Shown: piece after piece, positions 1 to 10,942 of the stretch
Numbering within the stretch: position 1 is the first letter of the stretch
Layout: each line of letters opens with the position of its first letter
NCBI GenBank assembly: GCA_000611775.1
Contig: KK106982.1
Coordinates: forward strand, 5,850,938-5,914,937
DNA from: Umbilicaria muhlenbergii
Taxonomy: Eukaryota > Ascomycota > Lecanoromycetes > Umbilicariales > Umbilicariaceae
DNA: 64,000 nt
Reading direction: 5' to 3'
Made by a program: the position numbers and the translations under genes
The notes under the pieces: model-generated
Database searches by the model: none
Told to the model about the DNA's origin: nothing
What the model saw: the letters and a program-made list of their open reading frames with translations, nothing else

Positions 1-1426
1 GCGTCGACCTCGGCGGCGATATTGCAGGATCTCCTTCCAGTGTATCTGCGTCACTAGTAGCCAAATAGGTACACTATTCAAGTCGCTATTATAAAGGGAC
101 GTGATCATCCAATCAACGTAGTGATCCTGATCTATCAAATTTTCTGAAAACAAGTGCGAAGACAATCGTAACCTTTGAAAATCGTCAGCAGATTTCTCGG
201 GGGTTGTTAGATTCGGCAAGCATTTACGCATAATTAATCAGGTCTTTCCAGTTCGCAGTGCCGCAGCTATCAATGGTTGATTCGACAAACTGCTCGACGT
301 GTGATGTCCATTCCCTGATCCATTTCGCTTCACCACCCACCGCAAAAGCACCGCTGGTACCCTTTCTTTTGAAGGCACGGATCTCGTTGGCACCAACGCA
401 TTTGGCCAGCCAGACCGCTCTCCCTGTCGGAATCTCTTTGTGAAGGCAATGGTCGAGGAGAACCTTGCCCCGAATTCCGTGGGGAATGGTTCGGCTCAGC
501 CGGCGTAGTGGAATTGTGGGGTCGGCGAGATCCCTCAACCACGCTTCTCGCTTTGTATCGGTCAAGGTTACTCGCGGCGGAGGTTTAAATGTGGAGTTCG
601 CTGTGACCGTGCCATGCGCCTGCCGTTGGTCGAGCGCGGAGACAAACAAGGATGACAGGATCTGCAGGCCGGACTTGTGTTTGAGGCTGGACCAAATGGA
701 TGGCCTTGCAGTATTCGTCTCGTTCTGGGCCACTTGGGTCTTCTCGGAGAATCCATGCTTGGTCGTTTGCTCCGTCAGGATATCCTCCGGGTGATTCCCC
801 GTCCAGGGGAAGAAATCAGCCGGTCCTGACAGTACCGTGACACAAACATCAGCATTCGCATCCCTTATAACTCGATGGGCGGTGATTGAATACTCACTGT
901 CTGGCGAGTACTGTGGAGCAGACGTAGGGATGCTTAAAACGTAGGGCTTGACTTGGACATCGCCTCTTGTCGCGATTTTGTTGAAAGGCAGTCTTTTCGG
1001 TGGTCTCGGGGCATACTTGCCCGGTCGGATGGGAAACGGGAGAGACGAGCGGGATCTGTCCTCGACCCATCTGGGATCCTGAGCCCTCGGTGAGTTCAAA
1101 GTCGCGGTGTTGATGTTCAAAGACGCCGGGCTCCCGACGATCGACCTTTGCGAAGGCTGATGCATCGGCTCTCCATCACCCAGCAGCGGAGACCTGAGGC
1201 CAGCGCTACTGGTGCCATCATCAAGCTTCTGCCTCTTATATGTCGGGCCCGATAGATCTCGTGAAGACGTCGGCGCATCGGTGAGATCGATCACCACTTG
1301 CTGCGAGGCCAGTCGGGGCACCTGTGGGGAAGAGTGAGAGGTCGCGCGACTGGGGGGCCGCGGGAAGCTCGAGCTGGGCAACGGTAGAGGTGGGCGACGG
1401 ATACCCACTGAGGGATGACTGGTCAT
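1..1426 (-). CDS. srb8: Mediator complex subunit 12 (Srb8), N-terminal part, cut by window edge
   Basis: MED12/Srb8 belongs to the CDK8 kinase module of Mediator and regulates RNA polymerase II transcription in the nucleus. Exon 1 (1426-228) starts at ATG 1426 and encodes about 400 residues. A low-complexity Pro/Ser-rich head carries VVIDLTD near residue 45, which resembles a SUMO-interacting motif. It is followed by the conserved Med12 block with LRRLSRTIPHGIRGKVLLD and VWLAKCVGANEIRAFKRKG. An intron at 227-173 (GTAAAT donor, CTGAC branch, AAAG acceptor) joins exon 2 (172-1), which continues in frame with HYVDWM and WLLVTQIHWKEIL, as this family does. The rest of the protein (normally over 1000 residues) lies outside the window. 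The product is assigned by family recognition of the Med12 domain. Confidence 0.93.
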
Positions 1427-4400
1427 CGTTCAGTCATGTTGGCCGTGGGATGCTGTTGTCGAGACGCAGGACTGCAACGATCGGGCACAGAATCTCGATG
1501 ACGCCGTCGAGGGCCGGCGGCGGGCGGCGACAGAGGAGACGGGCAATAGGAAGAGAAAGGAACGAACGGCAAGGGCGTGTGCAAGACAGTAATGATGATT
1601 TGGCGAAGCTCGCACCGTGAGACGAATACATGAAGCAGCCGGCGACTGAGTGAGGTTGTACCGATTACCCTACGGCCATGCCCACAGGCCAAGGCCAAGC
1701 CGATTCTGGGCGCTGGGCCCCGGGGGAGGGTTGCCTGGGTCCAGGGAAGAAGTGTCCGGTAGCCGCTGTCACTGCTAATGGGCGGATTGCGCTCGGGCTT
1801 TTCGGAAGATCTGCTGGTAGGTCCCACCTTGCACGTCGCAGGAGCCCTCGGCCGCACAACGAGCAGTGAGCACAGTACTCCCTTGCCGGAGTGAGCACAG
1901 TGCGCACGCCCGCCGTGACACTGCGCACAGCAACCCTGCCGAGGCCGTCGAGCCCGCTTCCCAGTGGTCGCCCGTTTTAAACATCTGTACAATTATTTGG
2001 CATGGCATCGTCAGACCAATGACCAAACCGCATTGTCTTCTTCCATGGCCTGCATGGCTCGCACGATTTACGCTGGAGTGGCCCGCCTCGGCTTACTTTT
2101 CCTCGTCTTCATCCTCCTCTTCCTCTTGCCTGGAAAGATAGACGGTAGATGTACAGCACTCTACAGAAGATACACACTCATATCGCTCCCATTTGACTCT
2201 TCCACATCCCTTGCGCTTGTCAGCCTGAGGAGCCCCCCCGCTGTCGGATAAACCCATGTCGGCCATCCTTGCCTCCACACCCAGCACACCATGGTTGTCC
2301 CATGTGCTGCCCTGCTCATCCAGTACGAGTACCTGGCCTCACCGTGCCTTACCTGACTCTACTCCACCCGACTCTCGACGCTTAGAGTTTGGTACTCCCG
2401 TGCCGTAATGGCTAATGTACTCCGTAATGCCAATTGACGTGCCAGCTCAGTGTGAAACTTACTGGAACCTTTGTTCTTTGATGATTCCTCCGATCATACC
2501 AATCGATTTCCGGGGAGTCGGGGACTCTAACCCTGCATCATGCAACATCACTCGCAGTGCTCCGTATCTCTATTCCCTACCTCTAATATCTTATCTTATT
2601 ACGGGAATGTAAGCGTCAGAGGAAGCTCGGGGCTATCATGCTCTGACATTGCCTATAACTTCTGACTAATATTGATTCAGCTACTGCTCCTCTACCAGCT
2701 AATCAATTTCGTCCCCTCCCTGGCCAGGATATTACGATGTTCCATGAATCCTTGGCCAATGGAGTCATGAGGAGGTAATTCTGCGCATGTTGTTCTCACT
2801 CACTGTCCCATCCAACCGTTGGCGCTTTATCTTTTGACCAAGCATGGGTGGATTGCAATCCCTTCCTAGTTCTCATAGAGGCTCAGGTACCGGCTACCCT
2901 AGTATTGTAAACCCTCTTGATTGTCGTTTTTGATGTCCAAGGCCGAAGGTCAGATGCAGCGTTCTCGCAGCACACATTCACTGCCCGGAAAGCACTCCCT
3001 CGCCCAATGTCGCTCAGCACCAGCATATTTCAGCTGGTTCAAGGCTGTCCTCTTAGCATGCGACAATCTACTCGCATTGCCTTCACTCATATCCGGTCGG
3101 AGTGGCGGGATTGTTTCATCCAGCAATTGCACGGGGGAACGCTCACGTGCTAGAGCAGGCGGAGGCGACAGTTACGCTAAAGAGGGGGCGTATTTACAAA
3201 TCACGACGGAAATTTGAGCGGCTCAGGAAAGTAAGGTACTTGTCGCCGATGTGGTGTGGATGCTTAGGCTCGACTTGGATAGATTGGGCCTAACGCAACT
3301 TAGCGTTCGTTTTCAGGAACAGCACGACACTCGTATCTTTACATGTTCCTGATCAAGCGTGAAGTGGCGATATGAAATCAGCTCGACAATTATTAATTGT
3401 TAGAGGGTCAAGAAATTGAGGCACGGGAAGCCTTGGACCAACAGATAGACACAGCAGATACTGGTCGGCAAGGACCCGTCTGAAGGAGGATAGCTATTGG
3501 TGGACGCACATCGCAACAGCGCCGTTCAGATGTTGCTGTTGAAAGACAGCGTACGCGCAAGCGTCAACGAGACGCAAGGAAATAAGAAATGTACTCAGCA
3601 ACGTGTTCAAGGCGCCACCAGACTACAAGTAGTGGTAACCGAAGCCTCGTCGAGCACCTCGATATCTGCCTTGACGATAGTCCCAGTATCCGATCACTGA
3701 GGCAATGAACAAAGTGATGGAAGACCTCGATTCGGCGCCGCTGAACCAGAGTGGCGGACTTTTTGTGTGACCAGCCAAGGATGGAAAATCAAAGCTGTGT
3801 CGCTTCGGTTCAAGGATGGATTTCACGCGGACTTAGACGGATGATGAGGACGAGGCCTTATATAGAAGTGATCTGCCTCAATCCGCGTTCGACCAGATAA
3901 ATCTGCCCGGGGAGATGCAGGTAAGTGGGTAGCGACCTTGACCGTGATCATCCGAATGGATCTGCGGCACACATGGGAGAGACGCCGGACAGTGATTTCC
4001 GTAAGTGAAGAACCAAAATCGAACGACGGTACTCAGGCTAGTTTTACCGGAGTGCCCAAACAACCACAAGAAGAATTGTGGTTTTCAGGGGATAACTTCC
4101 CGGCATGAGCAGATAGCAGGAAACGTTCTACTGCACAAATGTAGAGCTATGTGAGCATTACAGTTGTACAGCTGAAATTTTTTTTAATCTGGTGGTATTG
4201 TGAAGTTATTCAGTTGTCAAGTCTGATAATTGACAGTTCCAAAAGCTCGCTTCTTGGGCACTCCGGTAAAACTAGCCTGGCACGCCTGGGTACATCATGA
4301 CGGATCTGGGAGAGCCCTCATCGAGACCCGATGGCACCATGCTAGCGAGTGTCATATGTCAAATGTGCATGAGTATCAGAGCACGGGAGCAGCAGGGTCA

Positions 4401-4541
4401 ACCCTAAGTTCTGTTGATTTTAATTCGTGCCTTCTTCCGCGACATCAGACCCGGACCAAATGTGCGGACGTACAATGGTAGTCCATTCTGTCAACTCTAT
4501 AGCCAAGTCTATGCAACTTTGAAGACCAGAAACACCGTCTA
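1427..4541. other. 3.1 kb intergenic gap without a convincing gene
   Basis: The interval lies between the 5' end of MED12 and the 3' end of the DUF89 gene. Short open frames occur on both strands, but none has a recognisable domain, a coherent splice pattern or a family match. A pyrimidine-rich tract stands at about 2097-2130. A TATATAA-like element on the minus strand (about 3856-3863) could drive a small minus-strand transcript, but no good protein follows it. The only clear structure is the inverted repeat at 4034-4279. Confidence 0.6.
4034..4279. repeat. Perfect 26-bp inverted repeat flanking about 194 bp (possible MITE)
   Basis: The arm at 4034-4059 begins CAGGCTAGTTTTACC and is matched exactly, in reverse complement, by 4254-4279. 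The 246-bp element has the size and terminal-inverted-repeat form of a miniature DNA transposon. The internal part is AT-rich, codes for nothing, and contains a small hairpin (AACCACAA / TTGTGGTT, about 4061-4083). No target-site duplication is visible in the immediate flanks, so an old insertion or a simple palindromic duplication is equally possible. Confidence 0.6.
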
Positions 4542-5987
4542 TCATGTTTTGGAGTCCCAAAAGCTGATGATGCCATACTGGCCACTGTTACACCAGCCTT
4601 GTGGTAGTGTCTCTTCCACGCCAGGTCGCAACCCAACGCACACATCTGCTTTGCACGTCCTCAACGCCAGGATCCTCACCCCTTTCCCTTCCCATTTCCC
4701 TGCCAAGGGTCCGAGAGCCTCCCCGAAAGAGAGGGTACGAGGCCAATTTCCGTCGTACGTCAACCTCCTATAGTTGAGGTCGCCCTTGAACAGCACGACG
4801 TCCGCCGCAGCCAGCTCCGTGTAGAGTCCAGGCGCAACATAGGGCATGCGACCAAACGAGTGTTGTGTCGTCCAGAATGGGTCTACCTTAAGCTCCATCC
4901 TCCCCGAGTCAATCAAACGCTGCCAGTACTTTCCAGCTTTCGCAAGCTCTTGCTTGTCAGTGGAATCTAGTTCGCCATACAACGTCCCGTTCACAAAGCC
5001 TTGGATTAGATCTTGCATGTCTCTCGTGTTGACATCAGACACGAACCATGGCATGCGCTTCCCGTGTAGAACCACTTTGGTCGCGAAACCGCTTTCAAGC
5101 AGATACCCAACGAGGACCAGATCCGCAAGGAACTCAAATCCAGCGTTGTCCAGGACGATGTGAATCCTCCCCGTTCCAGAACCTTTTTGCTTCTGTTGAC
5201 TTAGAAACTCCCAGACTTTCCCGGTATCATCAGCTACCACGTTGGCCTTTGAAGCCTCTCGAGCCGCCTTGCCTTGTCGGCTCTGGAGGTCTTGTGGAGT
5301 GAGAGAGGAAAGCAGTGAGGGATCTGAAGCATTGCCCCGCAAGCTAATCTGTATCATCTCTTCGAACAGAGCCCGTTGTGCCTCCTCGTCTTGAGTTGTT
5401 CCACTTCGCAACGATTTGAATAAGCTCCATGAAATGCTTGACAAGTTCTAGAGCCCCCTTTTTGCTAGCAACCAAAGAACCATGCTTGCCGCTATGGAAG
5501 ACGTCGTAGTTGGCCCAGAAGTCGGTGGACAGTGTGAAGAAAGTGTGTATCAGTCTGTACATATAGCACTCCAAGTACAGCCATGGTGACTTCACCCACG
5601 TTACCCCCCTAGCACAGCCAATTCCTCGTTGTAATTGTCAACGTCTGAGCCCCCATCATTGGGGATTGGTTCTACTCGTGCTTTGTTTGCTATGGCGGAC
5701 TTGATGGACTCGAGCTGAGCCAGTACCCTCTTCCCGGCAGTCACATCCGCTGGCGACAACCCACCAACTGTAAGTGTGAAGTGGACGGCGTCGAGCGCGG
5801 TGTTGATGACTCTCGGCCAACGAAAGCACGCCGTTTCATTTGCGAAGGAGCCCGGATCCCCGGTGTTGGCAACAGCTATGTCATGTCAGCATCGTCCATG
5901 CGGGGACAGCAGCAGTGTAGAGTACTCGGAGCGAGATAAACACTTACAGACTTGCGGATCGGTATTCCTGAAAGCTGCCATGGTCAT
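4542..5987 (-). pseudogene. DUF89/ARMT1-family phosphatase-like gene with two apparent frame breaks
   Basis: The sequence matches the eukaryotic ARMT1-like DUF89 family of metal-dependent damage-control phosphatases (yeast relative YMR027W). It starts at ATG 5987 (or 5981). A short exon 5987-5948 and an intron at 5947-5876 lead into SFANETACFRWPRVINTALD. Later blocks include SPWLYLECYMYR, TDFWANYDVF, VLDNAGFEFLADLVLVGYLL, VLHGKRMPWFVSDV and the family signature VLFKGDLNYRRLTYDGNWP. The C-terminus is SGQYGIISFWD. The frame changes twice: in a run of six C (5604-5609, six G on the coding strand), where a seventh G would restore GVTWVKSPWLYLE; and between about 5410 and 5450, where ELVKHFMEL must pass to FKSLRSGTTQDEE. 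The spacings are too short for introns. Protein conservation on both sides suggests a recent lesion or sequence error rather than long decay. Confidence 0.75.
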
Positions 5988-6681
5988 GGAGGAAAGTAAT
6001 GCCTGATGACAGATTGAAAGCTGGTCGTTTGAAAGACGCACATTTTACTTTGGAAGCAAATTCTTGAACTTCCAGTTACTTTCCATAGTACGAGAGCTAT
6101 CACAATAAACAGTGGACCGGTGGCAGCTTCGCCGAGGATCGCCTTATCCGAAACTACTGGTAGGTAGACGTGGTAGAGACCGACGAAGTACATTGTGCCA
6201 TTGAGAGATCGGCAATCGCAGCATTAGACCGGGAAGCGATGACAATGCTGTGCGGTGTGGTAATCCATGAGCAGTGAGCAGGAGTTTGATGAAGCTGGGG
6301 AGTGAAAGGGGAAGGTTTGACTCTCTGTGTTCCACGCAACGATAGGGTATAGATTACGAACTACATACTGTTACCTTATGCTGCAGACAATTTAGGAATT
6401 CGGCAGCACGACTTTACGATGCACATTAGTACATTAGTACTGTAGTTGAGAGCCTGAGGCGCCCCTCGAGCTCGCGCTGCGGAGCAGAACGAACCTGTAC
6501 GAGCAAGCGACGTTCGCTGTGTAGGCGTACATCTGAGACCGTTCTGTGACCAAACCTGACGGGGCAAGCAATACGACCACTACGGCTTGCATGGTAAGGT
6601 ACCACTGATACTCGGAGTTCGATACATAGTAGATTTATCGAACGTACAGATACCTCCTTCCTAAGAGCAATTCCAGCGGTC
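5988..6681. promoter_or_regulatory. Divergent intergenic region between the DUF89 gene and Asterix
   Basis: The 694-bp interval lies between two gene starts facing away from each other and must carry both promoters. No gene or unambiguous core promoter element was seen. A short direct repeat (ACATTAGTACATTAGTAC) lies near 6422-6440. Confidence 0.5.
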
Positions 6682-7474
6682 ATGGCTTCTAAGAAGGATA
6701 TGAGAAGGGAGGACCTTGGTAGATGACCCCTACGAGGCCAATCCAGCCATCAGGCCATCCAACTGATCTGGAACGCAGTCATACCATATGTCAGTCCCGA
6801 GAAGGAAAAGGATTCGACAGATATGGCCAGTAAGTTGCAAAAAGCAAACGTTCATTTACCGCTGCTGGACATGTGAAACTTACACCACGGCGTTTCTAAG
6901 GCACCATGGCCAGCACTTTGCCAATGGCGGCGGTAAGCAGTTGGTCCTTTCCATCATCCCCGCATTTTTGCTCATACTGTTCAGATGTTCACCAGAAACA
7001 AGTATGCTTTGTTATGCCTAAAGCTCGCAACTCGGCTCTTGAGCGCTGATCCGTTGTATCTTCCTCTAGGATGATTGGCTGGTAGGCAGTATTCCCGCGG
7101 CATTACGTCTCTATGCTGACGACTTCTAGGTCTGCAGTCGTGTTTGCTCTACAGACCTGGCTCGCTGAAACGCCGGAGCAAAGGAAGAATGCGAGTACTC
7201 CGAGTTACTACGGCGTCGGAATGGCTTGTGTGTTACTCTTGACTACTCACCTTAATAGCTGCCTTGGACTAACGGTTGTTGACTCTGATTGTGTTCCAGT
7301 CATGTCACTTGTAGTTGTAAGTGCTAGTCTTTCATATGGCATCATCGATATGTAATTGAACTGCTCCGTGCTAAGAGTCTCTAGACATATGTACCGCTCT
7401 TTTTACCCCCCCCTCCTCAGGCAGGAAGAGTGGGCACAAGCACAGGAGCTCCGCCCGCAGCACCGGCACCATAA
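6682..7474 (+). CDS. PAT complex subunit Asterix (WDR83OS/UPF0139 family)
   Basis: Asterix is a small ER membrane protein that, with CCDC47, forms the PAT chaperone for nascent multi-pass membrane proteins. The gene was assembled from eight exons: 6682-6718, 6779-6829, 6901-6932, 6985-7001, 7070-7081, 7130-7227, 7300-7316, 7385-7474. All junctions are GT-AG and the frame is preserved (354 nt, 117 aa). The protein starts MASKKDMRREDLVIPY, contains TLPMAAMFTRNKMIGW, then a membrane segment (SAVVFALQTWL), the family signature LAETPEQRKNASTPSYY, and a second segment ending VVTYVPLFLPP. The C-terminal tail is Pro/Ala rich. Exon 5 is only 12 nt. The length is slightly above the animal protein (about 106 aa) because of the tail. 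Confidence 0.9.
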
Positions 7475-7981
7475 CCTGGAAACTCAGGTAGCAAACGTTT
7501 GACTCGGTTGCTTCTGGATTTATCACCACTACTGGATGACCCTCTGTATCATTAATACCCGTCAGGAACAACGGAGCCGAGAATGTTAAGAAGGCACCAT
7601 TGGAGCGTCGTAGCTAGATTCCCAAAATACCCCAAAACACCGTTATAACTCTGTTGCATTGAAAGATCCTGAATGTGACTCATTCTAGGTAGGGTTGTGG
7701 CGCGTATCGAAGCGCTGGGGGCAACACATTCGTTGTGCCTCAGATACTTGTACATTTCCGAACGTTCAAATTAAGCGATGAAGATTAGTCAGCTTGGATT
7801 CATTCTCGCGGGACAAACACGGCGCTGCACTTCGACTCAACTACCTCACTCCAACCAACAGCAGAACCATCTCCACTCCACCAGAACAAACAAGAAAACA
7901 GACAACGCCCTCATCGAATCACTCGACATCAGTTACAGATCACAGACACTTATCCCGAAGTCCCCAGAGAAACACGAGTTT
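7475..7981. other. Intergenic, 3' end of Asterix and leader of eIF1
   Basis: Nothing coding was recognised. The part upstream of the eIF1 start (about 7840-7950) is rich in CA and CAACA-like runs, as is common in highly expressed fungal 5' leaders. An ATG at 7778 opens a short frame that ends before or over the eIF1 start; whether it is in the mRNA is unknown. Confidence 0.5.
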
Positions 7982-8787
7982 ATGTCAATCGAAAACCTCA
8001 AGACCTTCGGTGAGTGACCTTGCCGCAATAGCCCCTCATTCCCACTGTTCGACTACCGATTCACACTGTATCGCCACAAAATCATGCAAATTTCAGTCCT
8101 CTTCGAGACTTGACGTCGGATAGACGAAAAGATTCCTTTACAGAAGTCGAATATATCAACAAGCTTACAGCCGTTTCCTTCTGCCCAATCTAGTTATGGT
8201 GGGGTATCTGTGACTAACGGAAATTCTTCCTACAGACCCCTTCGCCGAAGCCGACGAAGACACAGGGGAGACAAAACAGTCTCAGAATTATATCCATATT
8301 CGGATCCAGCGTACGTCTCCAATCCATAATATTTGTCGATTACCGGAAATAATGTCGCACGGTCGCTTGTGGTGGATGACAAGGAACAAACAAAACGGCG
8401 GCTAACACCATACTCTATAGAGCGCAATGGTCGTAAGACCTTGACAACTGTCCAGGGTCTCCCAAAGAAGTTCGATCAGAAGAAGATCCTCAAGGTTATC
8501 AAGAAGAAATTTGGTAAGTATCAGCCACTGATGTCCGACATGGGTCTTCGGTCTCAAAATCTGACGAGATTCTGATGTCCAGCTTGCAATGGCACCATCG
8601 TCAACGACACTGAGATGGGCGAGGTGATTCAACTTCAAGGTGATCAGCGCAAAGATGTTCAGGAATTCTTGGTCGACAAGAAGGAAGGGCTGGAGCTTGA
8701 TGCCAAGACCATCAAGGTGAGTAAACCGTGGCACTTGATAGGGGAACAAGGTCCATCTAACACAGGCAACAGGTCCACGGGTTCTAA
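7982..8787 (+). CDS. sui1: Translation initiation factor eIF1 (SUI1)
   Basis: eIF1 binds the 40S subunit near the P site and enforces accurate AUG selection. There are five exons: 7982-8009, 8236-8310, 8421-8513, 8583-8716, 8773-8787 (345 nt, 114 aa). The protein begins MSIENLKTFDPFAEADED, includes IHIRIQQRNGRKTLTTVQGL and the SUI1 core PKKFDQKKILKVIKKKFACN, GTIVNDTEMGEVIQLQGDQR, and ends in the typical VHGF. The length matches fungal eIF1. The first intron (8010-8235, 226 bp) is longer than its neighbours, a pattern often seen just after the start of highly expressed ribosomal or initiation-factor genes. The last exon is 15 nt. Confidence 0.96.
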
Positions 8788-9213
8788 ACTCCCCGAGCCA
8801 CGCCGCGCCCACCCCCCTTCCGTGGACCGATAGAAGATTTCCCGATAAGCGTGCTCTTCTCTCTTCTTGCCGTCTCCTCTGGAGAGTGGGGCGGGTCAAG
8901 ATTTCGGCGTGCAGTGGGGCGTTGGTTGATACCCTTTGTTTGAATCGGACAGCATTGATGACACGGGCGGATGGGTTTCTTGCTACTTGATTAATGACGG
9001 ATGTATACTGGGATTCAGCGACAGGTTACCCTGGCAGAGCCTGTCACTCGTTACGAAGTTAGGCTCGGCAGCAATGAAGATGGTGCTCCTAGAATAATGG
9101 TTCCCTTCATAAATACGCCACTCCTGTGACCTTTGCTTGACCAATGCGTGCCATACATGAGCTGGTGCAACGAAATTCATACCAAAGCTCTGGTCAGCTT
9201 GTGTGCCAGCCGC
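8788..9213. other. Intergenic between convergent eIF1 and EOS1
   Basis: The 426 bp hold the two 3' untranslated regions. No gene, repeat or RNA was recognised. Confidence 0.5.
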
Positions 9214-10223
9214 TCAGGGCGTCCTTGGTCCGTACTGACACACGGCTAGATCCCGGACGTACTCCCACACCATGCGAGCCAGAACAAAGAACGGGACGAC
9301 GGGGTCATTTTCGCGGGTCAAGTGGAGCTGCAACAGCAAGGTGCACATGGTGATGAAGCTGGCGATCGAGAAGACACTGATGGATGCGGAAGTTTCTTTT
9401 TTGATGTTGATCTCACGTTGGGAGAGGTGGTAGAATACAGTCAGAGTCTGCAGGCGGCATTAGTGCTTCTCCGTCCACCAGCCCTCCAGTGCTAGCCCTC
9501 GACCCACCGTGGCTATGGACACCCAAGCGGGAAGTAACATGCGCGGATCTTCGGAGGCGCCGGAGAGGTACAACACCCAAGAGGTGATATAGGCAATCAA
9601 AGCGTTGGTGGTGAGAAGTCGCACCAGAGTCGCAGAAGGGGTATAGTTCAAGAGCCTTGGCGGGCCACTGTCAGCACTGGCAACGTTGGGTAGACGAGAG
9701 GACAACGTACCAACGCGACATGAGACAATCAGTAAAGAAATAAGAGAGATAGGCAGACGCAGAACACTACGTCGCGTCCCGACGGTCAGCCAAGGATGCA
9801 TCATTTGTCTCTCTTCCCGGCCAGCCAGCCCGCCCAGGCCTGTGCCCCGCCTTCCTTTGCTCTGCCCGAACGTCAAGCACGTACCCATAGAATGGCCAGA
9901 AAGACTTCGGTCACCCTGAACCTCTTCTCCGCCCCCCACTGCTCCGCACCGGTGCGGCCCAAGTCATGGTGCAGCAGCAGTTCGCCGAGGAAGGTGAGGG
10001 CGCATCGCAGGCCCCACCAGGCGGCCGGGGCGGTGCTGAGGGCGCGGCAGACGAGAAGCGGTACGTGCCAGTGGGCGTGCACCCCGAGGAGGACGGCGAC
10101 GCGCGGGTGCAGGGCCGAGACGACGACCTTGTTCTTGTCGAGCTCGGTGCTGGGGGGCTCGATGGAGGTGTAATCTGGCGGGGGAGGATCTAAAGACGCC
10201 AGATGGAGGGTGGGCTACGGCAT
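9214..10223 (-). CDS. eos1: EOS1-like ER membrane protein (N-glycosylation/oxidative stress), start interrupted
   Basis: Matches the fungal EOS1 family of ER multi-pass proteins linked to N-glycosylation and oxidative-stress tolerance. Exons are 10223-9885, 9766-9711, 9655-9508 and 9447-9214. Spliced products read SALHPRVAVLLGVHAHWHVP, FRVTEVFLAILW, CSASAYLSYFFTDCLMSRW, LLNYTPSATLVRLLTTNALI, ITSWVLYLSGASEDPRMLLP, LTVFYHLSQREINIKKETSA and LLLQLHLTREND. About four hydrophobic segments are visible. The reading frame is open through the conserved part. Its only in-frame ATGs (10235 and 10223) are followed at 10217-10215 by TAG, so the frame begins Met-Pro-stop-Pro-Thr. Either this strain has a nonsense change (CAG to TAG), translation starts at a non-AUG codon, or an undetected splice supplies the start. 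Confidence 0.8.
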
Positions 10224-10942
10224 GTGCTGCCGCATTGCAATTGGGGGGTTCGAGGTTCGCTCAGAGATACAAAAGGGGATGACTCGGGTTCGGCGGCGAC
10301 GGGGTTTTATAGGAGAGGCATGGCAATGGCAATGACGAGGTTGTGGCGTGGGTGTGGGCATGGGCATGGATGATGGCGCAGTCTCGAGGAGGCCGATCTG
10401 CCCTGGCTCAGCCTTCCCCGGATTTGGGGACAGTCCAGGGTCCAGGCTGGCCGGCTGAGGGGCCGGCTGAGGGGCCAGTGGTCGGGGCGGAGCAGTGCAA
10501 CACTCGACTCGTACCTTAAGCATGCCGTTACTAACACCTGTACGAGTACGAGTGCTTTAATGATGCGCCCAGATGACCAAGAAATGCCAATGACGTCGCG
10601 AGATCGCCGCGATGAGTGGTCCATCCATCGATTGCATGAAGTCATGAAGTCGAGAACCAGGCTCTGTTGCTGCTACGGATTCAGAGTCTCATCGTCAGTC
10701 CAATCCTGCAGGGCGGAAAGAAATCATTGGCTTGTCAACGATCCCATTGCGCTTCCACCGTCGCTCGCGTGCGGACTGCATACCGTAGGTGCCAGTAATC
10801 CCACCACTTCCGTACTGGTGATGATCTCGGCACAATGGTCGGGCCGGCATGATGGAAAGTCGACCTGCCAATCCTCGTACTCGTACAGCTGGAGCATTGC
10901 CAAAGAATTCCTAGCCAGCAGCCGTGGACACCATTGAGAAAG
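10224..10942. promoter_or_regulatory. Divergent region between EOS1 and the mL45-like gene
   Basis: The interval carries both 5' regions. A TATAAAA element on the minus strand (10305-10311) is well placed upstream of the EOS1 start. A short duplication GGCCGGCTGAGG / GGCCGGCTGAGG lies near 10449-10475. No gene was recognised. Confidence 0.5.

Noticed and set aside
1423-1992. 189-codon minus-strand frame upstream of MED12
   Set aside because: No start-region conservation; Arg/Pro/Cys-rich composition typical of an antisense or non-coding frame in GC-rich DNA.
3497-3826. Short frames on both strands near a TATATAA-like element
   Set aside because: None shows codon conservation or a domain, and the start codons are missing or poor.
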